Assembly: GCF_024305175.1 (NCBI RefSeq)
Contig: NZ_JAMWYY010000026.1
Span: forward strand, 1-40,325
Source of the DNA: Flavobacterium sp.
GTDB taxonomy: Bacteria > Bacteroidota > Bacteroidia > Flavobacteriales > Flavobacteriaceae
Reading direction: 5' to 3'
Length of the DNA: 40,325 nt
A program made the translations under genes and the position numbers. The notes below the pieces were generated by a model. The model was given only the letters and a program-made list of their open reading frames with translations, searched no databases and was not told where the DNA came from. Position 1 is the stretch's first letter; every line of letters starts with the position of its first letter. Below, piece after piece: positions 22,470-30,431 of this stretch.

Positions 22470-23918
22470 ATGAGCAAATACACAGAAGAAGAATTAAAAG
22501 TCGAGCTGGAGAACAAAGAGTATGCATACGGCTTTTATACAGATATAGAAAGCGACACGTTTCCCGTTGGGTTAAACGAAGATGTTATTCGTGCGCTTTC
22601 GATGAAGAAGGAGGAGCCGGAATGGATGACTGAATGGCGCCTTGAGGCGTTTCGTGCATGGGAGCAGATGACAGAGCCGGAGTGGGCAAATGTACATTAT
22701 GAAAAACCTGACTTCCAAGCTATATCTTACTATTCGGCACCTAAGAAAAAGCCTAAGTATGAGAGCCTTGATGAGGTTGACCCGGAATTACTGGATACCT
22801 TTAAAAAACTCGGCATTTCTATAGATGAGCAGAAAATGCTTGCAGGTGTGGCAGTAGATATTGTAATGGACTCTGTTTCGGTAGCGACAACATTTAAAAA
22901 GACGCTGGCAGAGAAAGGCATTATTTTCTGTTCTATCTCCGAAGCTATAAAAGAGCATCCGGAACTGGTAAAGAAATATTTGGGTACAGTAGTGCCACAA
23001 AGAGATAATTTTTATGCAGCGTTGAACTCGGCGGTTTTTAGCGACGGGTCGTTCTGCTATATACCAAAGGGCGTTCGTTGCCCGATGGAATTGAGCACTT
23101 ACTTCCGTATTAACCAGGCAGGCACAGGCCAGTTTGAGCGTACGCTTGTTATTGCCGACGAGGGCAGCTATGTGAGCTACCTTGAAGGTTGTACCGCACC
23201 GAGCCGCGATGAGAACCAGCTGCATGCCGCAGTGGTAGAGCTTATAGCGCTTGATGATGCCGAGATAAAATACAGCACAGTACAAAACTGGTTTCCCGGT
23301 AATAAAGAGGGCAAGGGCGGTGTTTATAATTTTGTAACCAAACGCGGGCTTTGCGAAAAGAACGCCAAAATATCGTGGACACAGGTAGAAACCGGTTCTG
23401 CCGTAACGTGGAAATACCCAAGCTGTGTGCTTAAAGGGGATAATTCGGTAGGGGAGTTTTACTCTATTGCCGTAACCAACAATTACCAGCAGGCCGATAC
23501 GGGTACTAAGATGATTCATTTAGGGAAAAATACCAAGAGTACCATTATTTCTAAGGGTATATCAGCCGGTAAATCGCAAAATAGCTACCGCGGACTGGTA
23601 CAGATAGGCAGCCGTGCAGAAAATGCCCGTAACTTCAGCCAGTGCGATTCGCTGCTGATGGGTAACAATTGTGGCGCGCATACCTTCCCGTACATCGAAT
23701 CGAAAAATACAACAGCCAAAATAGAACACGAGGCAACAACCAGTAAAATTGGCGAAGACCAGGTATTCTACTGCAACCAACGTGGCATACCAACCGAAAA
23801 AGCTATTGCGCTAATCGTTAACGGCTTCAGCAAAGAGGTGTTGAACAAGCTACCGATGGAGTTTGCGGTTGAAGCGCAAAAGCTGCTGGAAATAAGTCTG
23901 GAGGGTAGTGTGGGGTAA
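22470..23918 (+). CDS. sufB: Fe-S cluster scaffold SufB
   Basis: Core scaffold of the SufBC2D complex on which nascent clusters are built. The 482-residue length is typical. The C-terminal beta-helix keeps the residues established in E. coli: Cys392 in QCDSLLMG (equivalent to Cys405, sulfur/cluster route) and Glu421 in HEATTSKIG (equivalent to Glu434), followed by [10 protein letters not shown]. The region [24 protein letters not shown] is also family-typical. The ATG lies five bases after the right arm of a 25-bp inverted repeat, so translation could depend on that stem. It is followed after five bases by another inverted repeat bracketing an S23 gene. Confidence 0.97.
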   Translation: MSKYTEEELKVELENKEYAYGFYTDIESDTFPVGLNEDVIRALSMKKEEPEWMTEWRLEAFRAWEQMTEPEWANVHYEKPDFQAISYYSAPKKKPKYESLDEVDPELLDTFKKLGISIDEQKMLAGVAVDIVMDSVSVATTFKKTLAEKGIIFCSISEAIKEHPELVKKYLGTVVPQRDNFYAALNSAVFSDGSFCYIPKGVRCPMELSTYFRINQAGTGQFERTLVIADEGSYVSYLEGCTAPSRDENQLHAAVVELIALDDAEIKYSTVQNWFPGNKEGKGGVYNFVTKRGLCEKNAKISWTQVETGSAVTWKYPSCVLKGDNSVGEFYSIAVTNNYQQADTGTKMIHLGKNTKSTIISKGISAGKSQNSYRGLVQIGSRAENARNFSQCDSLLMGNNCGAHTFPYIESKNTTAKIEHEATTSKIGEDQVFYCNQRGIPTEKAIALIVNGFSKEVLNKLPMEFAVEAQKLLEISLEGSVG

Positions 23919-23922
23919 TCTG

Positions 23923-23946
23923 GTTTAAAGTTTAAGGTTTAAAGTT
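23923..23946. repeat. Left arm of perfect 24-bp inverted repeat (S23 element 1)
   Basis: Three tandem heptamers GTTTAAR plus GTT, starting five bases after the sufB stop. Exact reverse complement of 24372-24395. Confidence 0.97.
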
Positions 23947-23981
23947 GTTAACACCTTAAACTGCTAATAAGCAAAAAAAGG

Positions 23982-24371
23982 ATGGCCACTATAAAGAAGT
24001 TTGAGGATTTGGAAATTTGGCAGGAAGCAAGAAGGCTTTCTAATCAGATTAACCATATTGCAAATACAACAGCGCTAAAAAATGATTTTCGCCTTCGCGA
24101 CCAGATAAAGGCATCAATTGGTTCTGTAATGGATAACATTGCTGAAGGTTTTGAAAGAAATGGAAATATAGAATTTAGGCAGTTTCTCTCGGTAGCAAAA
24201 GGTTCTGCCGGGGAAACAAGATCTCAGCTGTACCGACTTTTTGATTTCGGATATATAACAGAAAACGAATTTGAAGTATTAAAAGGTGACTTTGAAAACC
24301 TGAGCGGAAGAATAAATAAATTTATAACCTATTTAAATAATAAAGATTACAAAGGAACAAAGTTTCAATAG
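23982..24371 (+). CDS. Four-helix-bundle protein (S23 / 23S rRNA intervening-sequence type), copy 1
   Basis: A 129-residue, all-helical protein of the four-helix-bundle family first known from ORFs in 23S rRNA intervening sequences (S23) and related in fold to the Avd protein of diversity-generating retroelements. Family marks are FEDLEIWQEARRL near the N-terminus, NIAEGFERN (53-61), EFRQFLSVAKGSAGETRSQLY (64-84) and a Gly-Tyr-Ile-Thr turn before the last helix. It carries no catalytic motif; members are basic or RNA-associated proteins of unknown job. The gene lies wholly inside a perfect 24-bp inverted repeat between sufB and sufC, and its stop abuts the right arm. It interrupts the otherwise conserved sufB-sufC order and is not expected to act in Fe-S assembly. 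Confidence 0.93.
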   Translation: MATIKKFEDLEIWQEARRLSNQINHIANTTALKNDFRLRDQIKASIGSVMDNIAEGFERNGNIEFRQFLSVAKGSAGETRSQLYRLFDFGYITENEFEVLKGDFENLSGRINKFITYLNNKDYKGTKFQ

Positions 24372-24395
24372 AACTTTAAACCTTAAACTTTAAAC
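24372..24395. repeat. Right arm of perfect 24-bp inverted repeat (S23 element 1)
   Basis: Exact reverse complement of 23923-23946; begins at the base after the S23 stop and ends eight bases before the sufC ATG. Confidence 0.97.
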
Positions 24396-24403
24396 AAACA
24401 ATA

Positions 24404-25150
24404 ATGCTGACTATTAAAAACCTACACGCAAGTGTTGAAGATAAAGAGATACTGAAAGGTATTAACCTTGAGGTTAAAGCTGGCGAGGTACATGCTATCA
24501 TGGGGCCTAACGGTTCGGGTAAAAGTACGCTTTCATCGGTTATTGCCGGTAAGGAAGAGTATGAGGTAACCGATGGTGAGATAACCCTTGAAGGTGAAGA
24601 CATTGGCGAGCTGGCTCCGGAAGAAAGGGCGCATAAAGGTGTTTTTCTTTCATTCCAGTATCCGGTAGAAATTCCGGGTGTATCGGTAACCAACTTCATG
24701 AAAACCGCTATTAACGAAACGCGTAAAGCTAAAGGCGAGGAAGAAATGCCCGCCAACGAGATGCTGAAGCTGATACGTGAAAAGAGTGAGCTTTTGGAAA
24801 TTGACCGTAAGTTCCTTTCACGCTCGCTGAACGAAGGCTTTTCCGGTGGAGAGAAAAAACGTAATGAGATTTTCCAGATGGCAATGCTGGAGCCGAAGCT
24901 GGCAATACTGGATGAAACCGATTCGGGTCTTGATATCGATGCACTGCGTATTGTGGCAAATGGCGTTAACAAGTTACGCAGTAAAGACAATGCGGTTATA
25001 GTAATTACCCACTATCAAAGGCTTTTAGATTATATCGTACCCGACTTTGTACACGTACTGTATAACGGTAAAATAGTAAAATCGGGCGGTAAGGAATTGG
25101 CCTATGAGCTTGAGGAAAAAGGCTACGACTGGATTAAAGCGGAAAATTAA
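24404..25150 (+). CDS. sufC: Fe-S assembly ATPase SufC
   Basis: ABC-type ATPase of the SufBC2D complex that drives conformational change in SufB/SufD. 248 residues with Walker [10 protein letters not shown] (34-42), Q-loop FLSFQYP, the SufC-typical signature [10 protein letters not shown] (146-155), Walker B LAILDE ending in Glu171, D-loop SGLD and H-loop His203 in ITHYQR. The start lies eight bases after the right arm of S23 element 1. The sequence fits no other ABC subfamily, and SufD follows after a second S23 element. Confidence 0.97.
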   Translation: MLTIKNLHASVEDKEILKGINLEVKAGEVHAIMGPNGSGKSTLSSVIAGKEEYEVTDGEITLEGEDIGELAPEERAHKGVFLSFQYPVEIPGVSVTNFMKTAINETRKAKGEEEMPANEMLKLIREKSELLEIDRKFLSRSLNEGFSGGEKKRNEIFQMAMLEPKLAILDETDSGLDIDALRIVANGVNKLRSKDNAVIVITHYQRLLDYIVPDFVHVLYNGKIVKSGGKELAYELEEKGYDWIKAEN

Positions 25151-25168
25151 GACAGTCTAAAGTCGCAG

Positions 25169-25190
25169 GTCATAAAGTCATAAAGTTGTA
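25169..25190. repeat. Left arm of imperfect inverted repeat (S23 element 2)
   Basis: Ends TAAAGTTGTA (25181-25190), which pairs exactly with 25577-25586; outside this, AAAGT and GTCA pair with ACTTT and TGAC after small bulges, giving 19 pairs in all. Built from GTCATAAA/GTCTAAA units like element 1's heptamers. Confidence 0.75.
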
Positions 25191-25192
25191 GC

Positions 25193-25561
25193 ATGGGTAA
25201 ATTTGGTTCATTTGAAGAAATAGTTTCATGGCAAAAAGCCCGGGAGCTTAATAAACAGATTTACCTGATTACCGAAGCTGACAGTTTTAAAAAAGATTTT
25301 GACCTTGCAAGGCAGATAAGAAGATGTTCTGTTTCAATATCATCTAATATAGCCGAAGGCTATGAGAGGAAAACGGACAAAGAATTCGTTCATTTTTTAT
25401 ACATTGCAAAAGGCGCCGCCGCCGAAGTCAGGTCGCAACTGTATTTAGCACTCGACCTTAACTATATCAGTAATGAGTTATTTATTAATATGATTACTGA
25501 TATTACAGAGATTTCAAAATTGCTGAGCGGCCTTATAAAATATCTAAGTAAAGAAAGTTGA
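25193..25561 (+). CDS. Four-helix-bundle protein (S23 / intervening-sequence type), copy 2
   Basis: A 122-residue paralogue of the protein encoded at 23982, with the same family blocks: FEEIVSWQKARELNKQI, SNIAEGYERK (51-60), EFVHFLYIAKGAAAEVRSQLY and a LNYIS turn. The two copies are clearly related but well diverged, so this is not a recent tandem duplication. The ATG is two bases after the left arm of an imperfect inverted repeat; the right arm begins 15 bases after the stop. It sits between sufC and sufD, which are normally adjacent. As with copy 1, role is unknown; an RNA-binding function linked to its own element is plausible. Confidence 0.93.
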   Translation: MGKFGSFEEIVSWQKARELNKQIYLITEADSFKKDFDLARQIRRCSVSISSNIAEGYERKTDKEFVHFLYIAKGAAAEVRSQLYLALDLNYISNELFINMITDITEISKLLSGLIKYLSKES

Positions 25562-25576
25562 TAGTCTTTAAGACTT

Positions 25577-25596
25577 TACAACTTTAAACTTTTGAC
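25577..25596. repeat. Right arm of imperfect inverted repeat (S23 element 2)
   Basis: TACAACTTTA then ACTTTTGAC, complementary to 25169-25190 with two short bulges. It ends five bases before the sufD ATG. A local palindrome AGTCTT-T-AAGACT lies just inside it (25563-25575). Confidence 0.72.
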
Positions 25597-25601
25597 AATT
25601 A

Positions 25602-26918
25602 ATGGATTTAAAAGAAAAACTTTTATCGTCTTTTATGGCTTTTGAAGAGCGGGTAGATGTAAATGCAGATTTACATAATATCCGTACGGAAGCTATTAAG
25701 AATTTTGAATATAAAGGCTTCCCCACAAAAAAGGATGAAGCCTGGAAATATACATCGCTTAACAGCATCCTGAAGAATGACTTCAGCGTATTCCCTAAAG
25801 AAGAAAATGCGCTTAACTATGCCGATGTAAAAAAATACTTTTTGCATGAAATAGACACCTATAAAGTGGTGTTTATTGACGGTATTTTCAGTTCATTCCT
25901 TTCGTCTACAACGCACGACGGGCTTGATGTGTGCCTTATGTCATCGGCCATGACAAAACCCAAGTACAAAGCTGTAATAGACGAATATTTTAATAAGGCG
26001 GCAAATAATGCCGATAGCTTAACATCGCTAAACACCGCTTTTTCGTATGAGGGTGCTTATATAAACATCCCTAAAAATAAAGTAGCTGATAAGCCTGTAG
26101 AAATTGTATATCTTTCAACCGGTAATGAGGCAGCGCTTATGGTACAACCCCGCAACCTCATTATTGTGGGCAGGAATGCGCAGGTGCAGATAATAGAAAG
26201 GCACCAGAGCCTTAACAGCAATCCGGTGCTAACCAATTCGGTAACCGAAATATTTGTTGACGAAAGAGCCATAGCAGATTACTATAAGATACAGAACGAT
26301 GTACTTACCGCTAACCTTATTGACAATACCTATATATCGCAAAAAAAAGACAGTATTGCATCTGTACATACTTTCTCTTTTGGAGGTAACATTACACGTA
26401 ACAACCTGAATTTTTATCATGAGGGCGAGCATGTAGAGAGCACGCTTAAAGGGATTACTATAATTGGCGAGAAACAGCTTGTAGACCACTACACGCTGGT
26501 AAACCATGCCCAGCCAAACTGTGTGAGCCACCAAAATTATAAAGGTATTTTTGACGGCAATGCAACAGGCGTTTTTAACGGGAAGATTTTTGTGGAGAAA
26601 GAAGCCCAGAAAACAGACGCTTTTCAGCAGAACAACAATATATTGCTAAGCGAGAAGGCAACAATTAATGCCAAGCCGCAGCTTGAAATTTTTGCCGATG
26701 ATGTAAAATGTTCGCACGGCTGTACCATAGGACAGCTTGATGAGAGCGCAATGTTTTACATGCAGTCGCGCGGCATACCTAAAAAAGAGGCTAAGGCTTT
26801 ATTGATGTATGCTTTTAGCAATGAGGTAATAGAGAGTATCAAGATACCCGAATTAAAAAACAGGATAACCAAGCTGATTGCTTCTAAGCTTGGGGTAAAC
26901 ATGGGTTTTAACCTATAG
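25602..26918 (+). CDS. sufD: Fe-S assembly protein SufD
   Basis: SufB paralogue in the SufBC2D scaffold complex, needed for iron entry. 438 residues; an N-terminal helical part with FPTKKDEAWKYTSL (the typical 'ptrr.E.WkyT' box), a right-handed beta-helix, and the conserved KCSHGCTIGQLDESAMFYMQSRGI, with His372 corresponding to the functional His360 of the E. coli protein. It is preceded by S23 element 2 and followed by a strong terminator, so the first suf transcription unit ends here instead of continuing to sufS. Confidence 0.96.
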   Translation: MDLKEKLLSSFMAFEERVDVNADLHNIRTEAIKNFEYKGFPTKKDEAWKYTSLNSILKNDFSVFPKEENALNYADVKKYFLHEIDTYKVVFIDGIFSSFLSSTTHDGLDVCLMSSAMTKPKYKAVIDEYFNKAANNADSLTSLNTAFSYEGAYINIPKNKVADKPVEIVYLSTGNEAALMVQPRNLIIVGRNAQVQIIERHQSLNSNPVLTNSVTEIFVDERAIADYYKIQNDVLTANLIDNTYISQKKDSIASVHTFSFGGNITRNNLNFYHEGEHVESTLKGITIIGEKQLVDHYTLVNHAQPNCVSHQNYKGIFDGNATGVFNGKIFVEKEAQKTDAFQQNNNILLSEKATINAKPQLEIFADDVKCSHGCTIGQLDESAMFYMQSRGIPKKEAKALLMYAFSNEVIESIKIPELKNRITKLIASKLGVNMGFNL

Positions 26919-26949
26919 ACATTTACAGAAGCACAACTATGTTTAAGGG

Positions 26950-26981
26950 CTGCCTCTACGGGAAATAGAGGCAGTTTTTTA
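26950..26981 (+). terminator. Terminator after sufD
   Basis: CTGCCTCTA (26950-26958), loop of seven, TAGAGGCAG (26966-26974) and T6. It separates sufABCD from the heme cassette. Confidence 0.93.
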
Positions 26982-26996
26982 TTGACCGCACTTTCT

Positions 26997-27020
26997 TTTA
27001 TTTAGAATTAATAAAAATAA
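26997..27020. repeat. TTTATTTAGAAT element, copy 1 (upstream of TonB receptor)
   Basis: An AT-rich 24-bp element starting TTTATTTAGAAT. A near copy (about three differences) lies at 34239-34262 at the other end of the heme cassette. Each overlaps the region upstream of a heme promoter, so it may be a second regulator site. Confidence 0.4.
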
Positions 27021-27021
27021 T

Positions 27022-27052
27022 TTGCATATATAAAACCCTGCTTGTAGATTTG
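27022..27052 (+). promoter_or_regulatory. Promoter of the TonB receptor-HmuY operon
   Basis: TTG at 27022-27024 and TAGATTTG at 27045-27052, 20 bases apart. Confidence 0.65.
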
Positions 27053-27055
27053 CAA

Positions 27056-27071
27056 TTTAGAATCAATCTAA
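27056..27071 (+). promoter_or_regulatory. Candidate iron-responsive operator (TonB receptor)
   Basis: TTTAGAATCAATCTAA, containing a perfect TTAGA-N5-TCTAA dyad, located between the -7 box and the ATG. It is the most symmetric of three copies and resembles Fur-type boxes of Bacteroidota. Confidence 0.5.
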
Positions 27072-27077
27072 CAAACA

Positions 27078-29228
27078 ATGCAAATCACTATAAAGGTTTT
27101 AGTGCCTGTACTTTTACTATATACAATCTATACAGTTGCCCAGGAAACTGTTGCTGACACTATACAGCCCGCCCTGCTTAATGAAGTAGTGGTAACGGGG
27201 CAGATAGAGCCGCAATCCATAAAGAAATCGGTATTCAATGTAAGGGTAATCTCTGCCGAAGATATCCGCAGGCAGGCAGGTAATAACCTCGCCGATGTGC
27301 TTAACCAATACCTCAATATTATTGTACAGCCGCAAAGCGGAGAAGGGCGTTCTACAGTATCCATGTTTGGGTTAGACGGGCAATACCTTAAAGTATTGGT
27401 AGATAATGTACCGCTTGTAAGCGATACAGGGCTTGGCAACAATATAGACCTTACCCAGATAAATCTTGACGATATAGAACGCATAGAGATTATAGAGGGC
27501 GCTATGGGCGTAACACACGGCGCTAACGCCGTTAGTGGTATAATCAATATCATCACGAAGAAAAGCATCAAAAACAAATGGGAAATATCCGCTACCGTGC
27601 AGGAAGAAACCGTAGGTGATGAGTATAAGCCTTTTTATGATGAAGGCCGCCACATACAGGCATTAAGGATATCACACAATCTAAACGACAACTGGTTTAT
27701 TTCTGCAGGGGCAAACCGCAATAGCTTTGAAGGGTATTTAGGCGGTTTTGGTGGGCGTGAGTTTACCAACAACCCAAACAACCCAACACAGCAGCGTGGT
27801 TACAGCTGGTTGCCCAAAGAGCAGGTTTTCAGCAACGCTTTGGTGCACTACCAAAAAGGTAATACCCGGGTTTTTTACCGCTTTGAGCATTTTGATGAGA
27901 ACATAGATTTTTATAACCCTATCATATTAAGCCAGTTTATAGAAGGCACAGGCATATTGCGCTATGCTAACGACAGGCGTTATTTTACCGAAAAATTCTA
28001 CCACCATCTTAATGCCGTGGGCAAGCTGGCGGGGTTGGATTATAATGTGTCGGTTTCGCACCAAAAGCAACAAAGGGACGTAGAGCAGTTCCGCTATTAC
28101 ATACAAACCGATACCGAGGAGCAGAATACTACCCAGCCGTATCAGGAAACAGAGGTACTGCACTCTACAGGCACACTGACTAATTTCATTAAAAAAGAAG
28201 GTTTTGATTTTCAGGTAGGTTATGAGTTGGTAAATACTTACGGTTACAGCTCTGCCCTTACAGGCAATTTTAACGATGATAACAATGGCGATGTTAACCT
28301 GAATAAAAGGCTGGAAAACTATGATGTTTTTGCTGCCGCAGAAGCGCCGGTAACCGAAAGGTTTTCCATACGTCCGGGGTTCAGGTATTCGTTCCAGTCA
28401 AAATTTGATAACCAGTGGGCGGCTTCTATGGGGCTGCGCTACCTGCTTAATAAAGGATATGAGGCAAGGCTCAGCTATGGCAGGTCATACCGCACGCCCA
28501 ATTATGAAGAGCTATATACTTACTTTGTTGACAGCAACCATAACCTGCAGGGCAACCCTGAACTTGACCCTGAAAGCGGGCACAGTATAGAGGCAAGCCT
28601 TAAAAAACAAACCTTTACAAAAGACCTCCAACTAAGCAACAGCATTACAGCAGGCTTTATATCGGTATCCGACAGGATAGAACTTGCTGTAGTAGCAACC
28701 TTTCCGCAGTTCCAGTACCGCTATATCAATATCGATAGCTACAAAATGTGGAATCTTGCTACCACACACCAATTGCAGTACAAAAACCTCGATGCTAAAG
28801 TGGGTGTTTCGGTTACGGGCATATCACGGGCTATTAATACAGGGCTAACAGTGTCAGACGATAAATACCTCACCACCTACCAGTTTAACACCAGTATTGG
28901 CTATACCATACCAAAATGGGATACGCAACTTTCATTATACTATAAGCACAACGGCAGGCAGCAGCAATATGTACAGGACAGCTCATTAAGCAATCCGCAG
29001 TTCATATTAAACGAAATAGAAGCCTTTGGTCTTATGGATGCCTCAGTGCGCAAATCGTTCTTTAAACGCTCTTTAGATGTTACACTGGGCGCCAGGAACC
29101 TGCTGGATGTAGTAAATATACAAAGCAGCCAGGCAGCGGGCGGCACACACAGCGCGGGTACTACCAATATCCTTATGGGCTACGGGCGCTCATATTTCCT
29201 TAAGCTAACATACAATATCAATATATAA
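27078..29228 (+). CDS. hmuR: TonB-dependent heme receptor (HmuR-like)
   Basis: Outer-membrane receptor, 716 residues, that takes up heme with energy from TonB-ExbBD. A signal peptide ends near TVAQ (residue 16). The TonB box/plug domain runs to about residue 165 (LNEVVVTGQIEPQSIKKSVFNVRVISAEDIRRQAGNNLADVLNQ, IDLTQINLDDIERIEIIEG, GANAVSGIINIITKK). The barrel ends with an aromatic C-terminus typical of BAM substrates (YFLKLTYNINI). The heme-receptor box FRAP...NPNL appears as YRTPNYEELYTYF and NPELDPESG. HmuY is encoded 12 bases downstream, which supports heme over siderophore. There is no N-terminal signalling extension. Confidence 0.9.
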   Translation: MQITIKVLVPVLLLYTIYTVAQETVADTIQPALLNEVVVTGQIEPQSIKKSVFNVRVISAEDIRRQAGNNLADVLNQYLNIIVQPQSGEGRSTVSMFGLDGQYLKVLVDNVPLVSDTGLGNNIDLTQINLDDIERIEIIEGAMGVTHGANAVSGIINIITKKSIKNKWEISATVQEETVGDEYKPFYDEGRHIQALRISHNLNDNWFISAGANRNSFEGYLGGFGGREFTNNPNNPTQQRGYSWLPKEQVFSNALVHYQKGNTRVFYRFEHFDENIDFYNPIILSQFIEGTGILRYANDRRYFTEKFYHHLNAVGKLAGLDYNVSVSHQKQQRDVEQFRYYIQTDTEEQNTTQPYQETEVLHSTGTLTNFIKKEGFDFQVGYELVNTYGYSSALTGNFNDDNNGDVNLNKRLENYDVFAAAEAPVTERFSIRPGFRYSFQSKFDNQWAASMGLRYLLNKGYEARLSYGRSYRTPNYEELYTYFVDSNHNLQGNPELDPESGHSIEASLKKQTFTKDLQLSNSITAGFISVSDRIELAVVATFPQFQYRYINIDSYKMWNLATTHQLQYKNLDAKVGVSVTGISRAINTGLTVSDDKYLTTYQFNTSIGYTIPKWDTQLSLYYKHNGRQQQYVQDSSLSNPQFILNEIEAFGLMDASVRKSFFKRSLDVTLGARNLLDVVNIQSSQAAGGTHSAGTTNILMGYGRSYFLKLTYNINI

Positions 29229-29240
29229 TCACGTGTAACC

Positions 29241-30314
29241 ATGAAAAAAATACTTTTATTTTCACTTGCAATGCTCGCGCTGGTGTCTTGCAGCGAAAAC
29301 GGCAGCAACAGCAATATAGCCCCTATAGAAACGCCTTCTGCAGGAACTGTCTTCGGTACGGCTCAACATCCTTTAAATATTGGTGGCCCCAACCAGCAAA
29401 ACCAGGTGTATGTAGACCTTAGCGGAGAAGGAGCAGTTCCTGTAGCGCGCGAAAGCTGGGATCTGGGCTTTTACAGTGGTAATGACTTCCGTGTGGTGCT
29501 TAACGGCTCGCTCATGATGGCTGCAAAACAGCTTGAAACAACCGATATTACCCTGCCACAGCAAGAAAACCTTGCTGTTGCCGTAGGAACCTTTCAACCG
29601 GAAAACCTGGAGTATGTGGATAACCCTGACGGAACCCTTAGCGGTACTGCCTTTAAAACCATTGCTGCAAACGAGGCAGAAGCTAAGGTATATCTTATCA
29701 ACCTGGGCCATGCCGTGCCAACTGCTACCCCTGCCGTTGGCTCTGTAAATACTGCAGGCGACCCGCGCGGATGGAAGAAAGTAAAAGTTTGGAGGGATGG
29801 CGATGGCTACAAATTACAGTATGCCGATCTTGAAAGCGCATCATTCCAGGAAATTGCGATAGCCAAATCACCGGCCTATAACCACACTTTCTTCAGCTTT
29901 ACTACAGGCGTTGTCATGGCCGAGCCTGAAAGAGACAAGTGGGACATGAACTTTACCACGTTTACCAATGAGGTATTTGATAATTCAGGTGCATCAGCAG
30001 GTGCTTATTTCTATTCCGATTTCATTGTGATAAACAGTAAGGCCGGTGTTACAGGCTTTATGGTACAGGGCGATACCGCTGCTTATGAGGCTTTTACGGC
30101 TGCATCTGTACAGGCGGGCAATTACCAGTTTAGCAGCGACCAAAGGGTAATTGGCGCTAACTGGCGTAACGTTATACCCGTACAGCTATATGATAATGTT
30201 TTCTTCGTGCTGAAAGACAGCGCAGGCAATATGTATAAAATTAAGTTTATTTCGATGCTTAACAGTAACGGAGAAAGGGGTTTCCCTGTTTTCCAGTACC
30301 AGTTGCTTCAGTAG
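29241..30314 (+). CDS. hmuY: HmuY-family heme-binding lipoprotein
   Basis: A 357-residue outer-membrane lipoprotein (lipobox LVSC, Cys17) of the HmuY family, which in Porphyromonas captures heme from host haemoproteins and passes it to HmuR. Family marks are VARESWDLGFYSGNDFRVVLNGSLMMAAKQ near the front, the WKKVKVWRDGDGYKLQYADL block, and the YNHTFFSF strand followed by WDMNFTTFTNEVF. It is longer than classical HmuY (about 220 residues), having an extra internal segment and C-terminal domain (DQRVIGANWRNVIPV). Which His/Met/Tyr residues ligate heme cannot be read directly. It ends the plus-strand half of the heme cassette. Confidence 0.9.
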   Translation: MKKILLFSLAMLALVSCSENGSNSNIAPIETPSAGTVFGTAQHPLNIGGPNQQNQVYVDLSGEGAVPVARESWDLGFYSGNDFRVVLNGSLMMAAKQLETTDITLPQQENLAVAVGTFQPENLEYVDNPDGTLSGTAFKTIAANEAEAKVYLINLGHAVPTATPAVGSVNTAGDPRGWKKVKVWRDGDGYKLQYADLESASFQEIAIAKSPAYNHTFFSFTTGVVMAEPERDKWDMNFTTFTNEVFDNSGASAGAYFYSDFIVINSKAGVTGFMVQGDTAAYEAFTAASVQAGNYQFSSDQRVIGANWRNVIPVQLYDNVFFVLKDSAGNMYKIKFISMLNSNGERGFPVFQYQLLQ

Positions 30315-30347
30315 TTATATAAATAAGTTAGTTTTTGTTTTTGGTTA

Positions 30348-30374
30348 GCCCGGCTTTATTGGCCGGGTTTTTTA
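30348..30374 (+). terminator. Terminator after hmuY
   Basis: CCCGGC / GCCGGG stem around TTTATTG, followed by T6. Confidence 0.85.
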
Positions 30375-30380
30375 GTACAT

Positions 30381-30407
30381 AAAAAAACCGCTCCGGGGGA
30401 GGAGCGG
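30381..30407 (-). terminator. Terminator of the hmuTUVS operon
   Basis: CCGCTCC / GGAGCGG stem (30388-30394 with 30401-30407); on the minus strand it is followed by seven T. It lies back-to-back with the hmuY terminator. Confidence 0.88.
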
Positions 30408-30431
30408 CTTATCAGATATATAACCCAATAA

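Noticed and set aside
23923..24395. Classical transposon or MITE bounded by terminal inverted repeats
   Set aside because: No transposase and no target-site duplication at the outer edges; the arms do not resemble known transposon ends. A passive intervening-sequence model fits better, though mobility is not excluded.
23982..25561. Diversity-generating retroelement, because S23 proteins are related to Avd
   Set aside because: No reverse transcriptase, template repeat or variable repeat is seen; two S23 genes alone do not make such an element.
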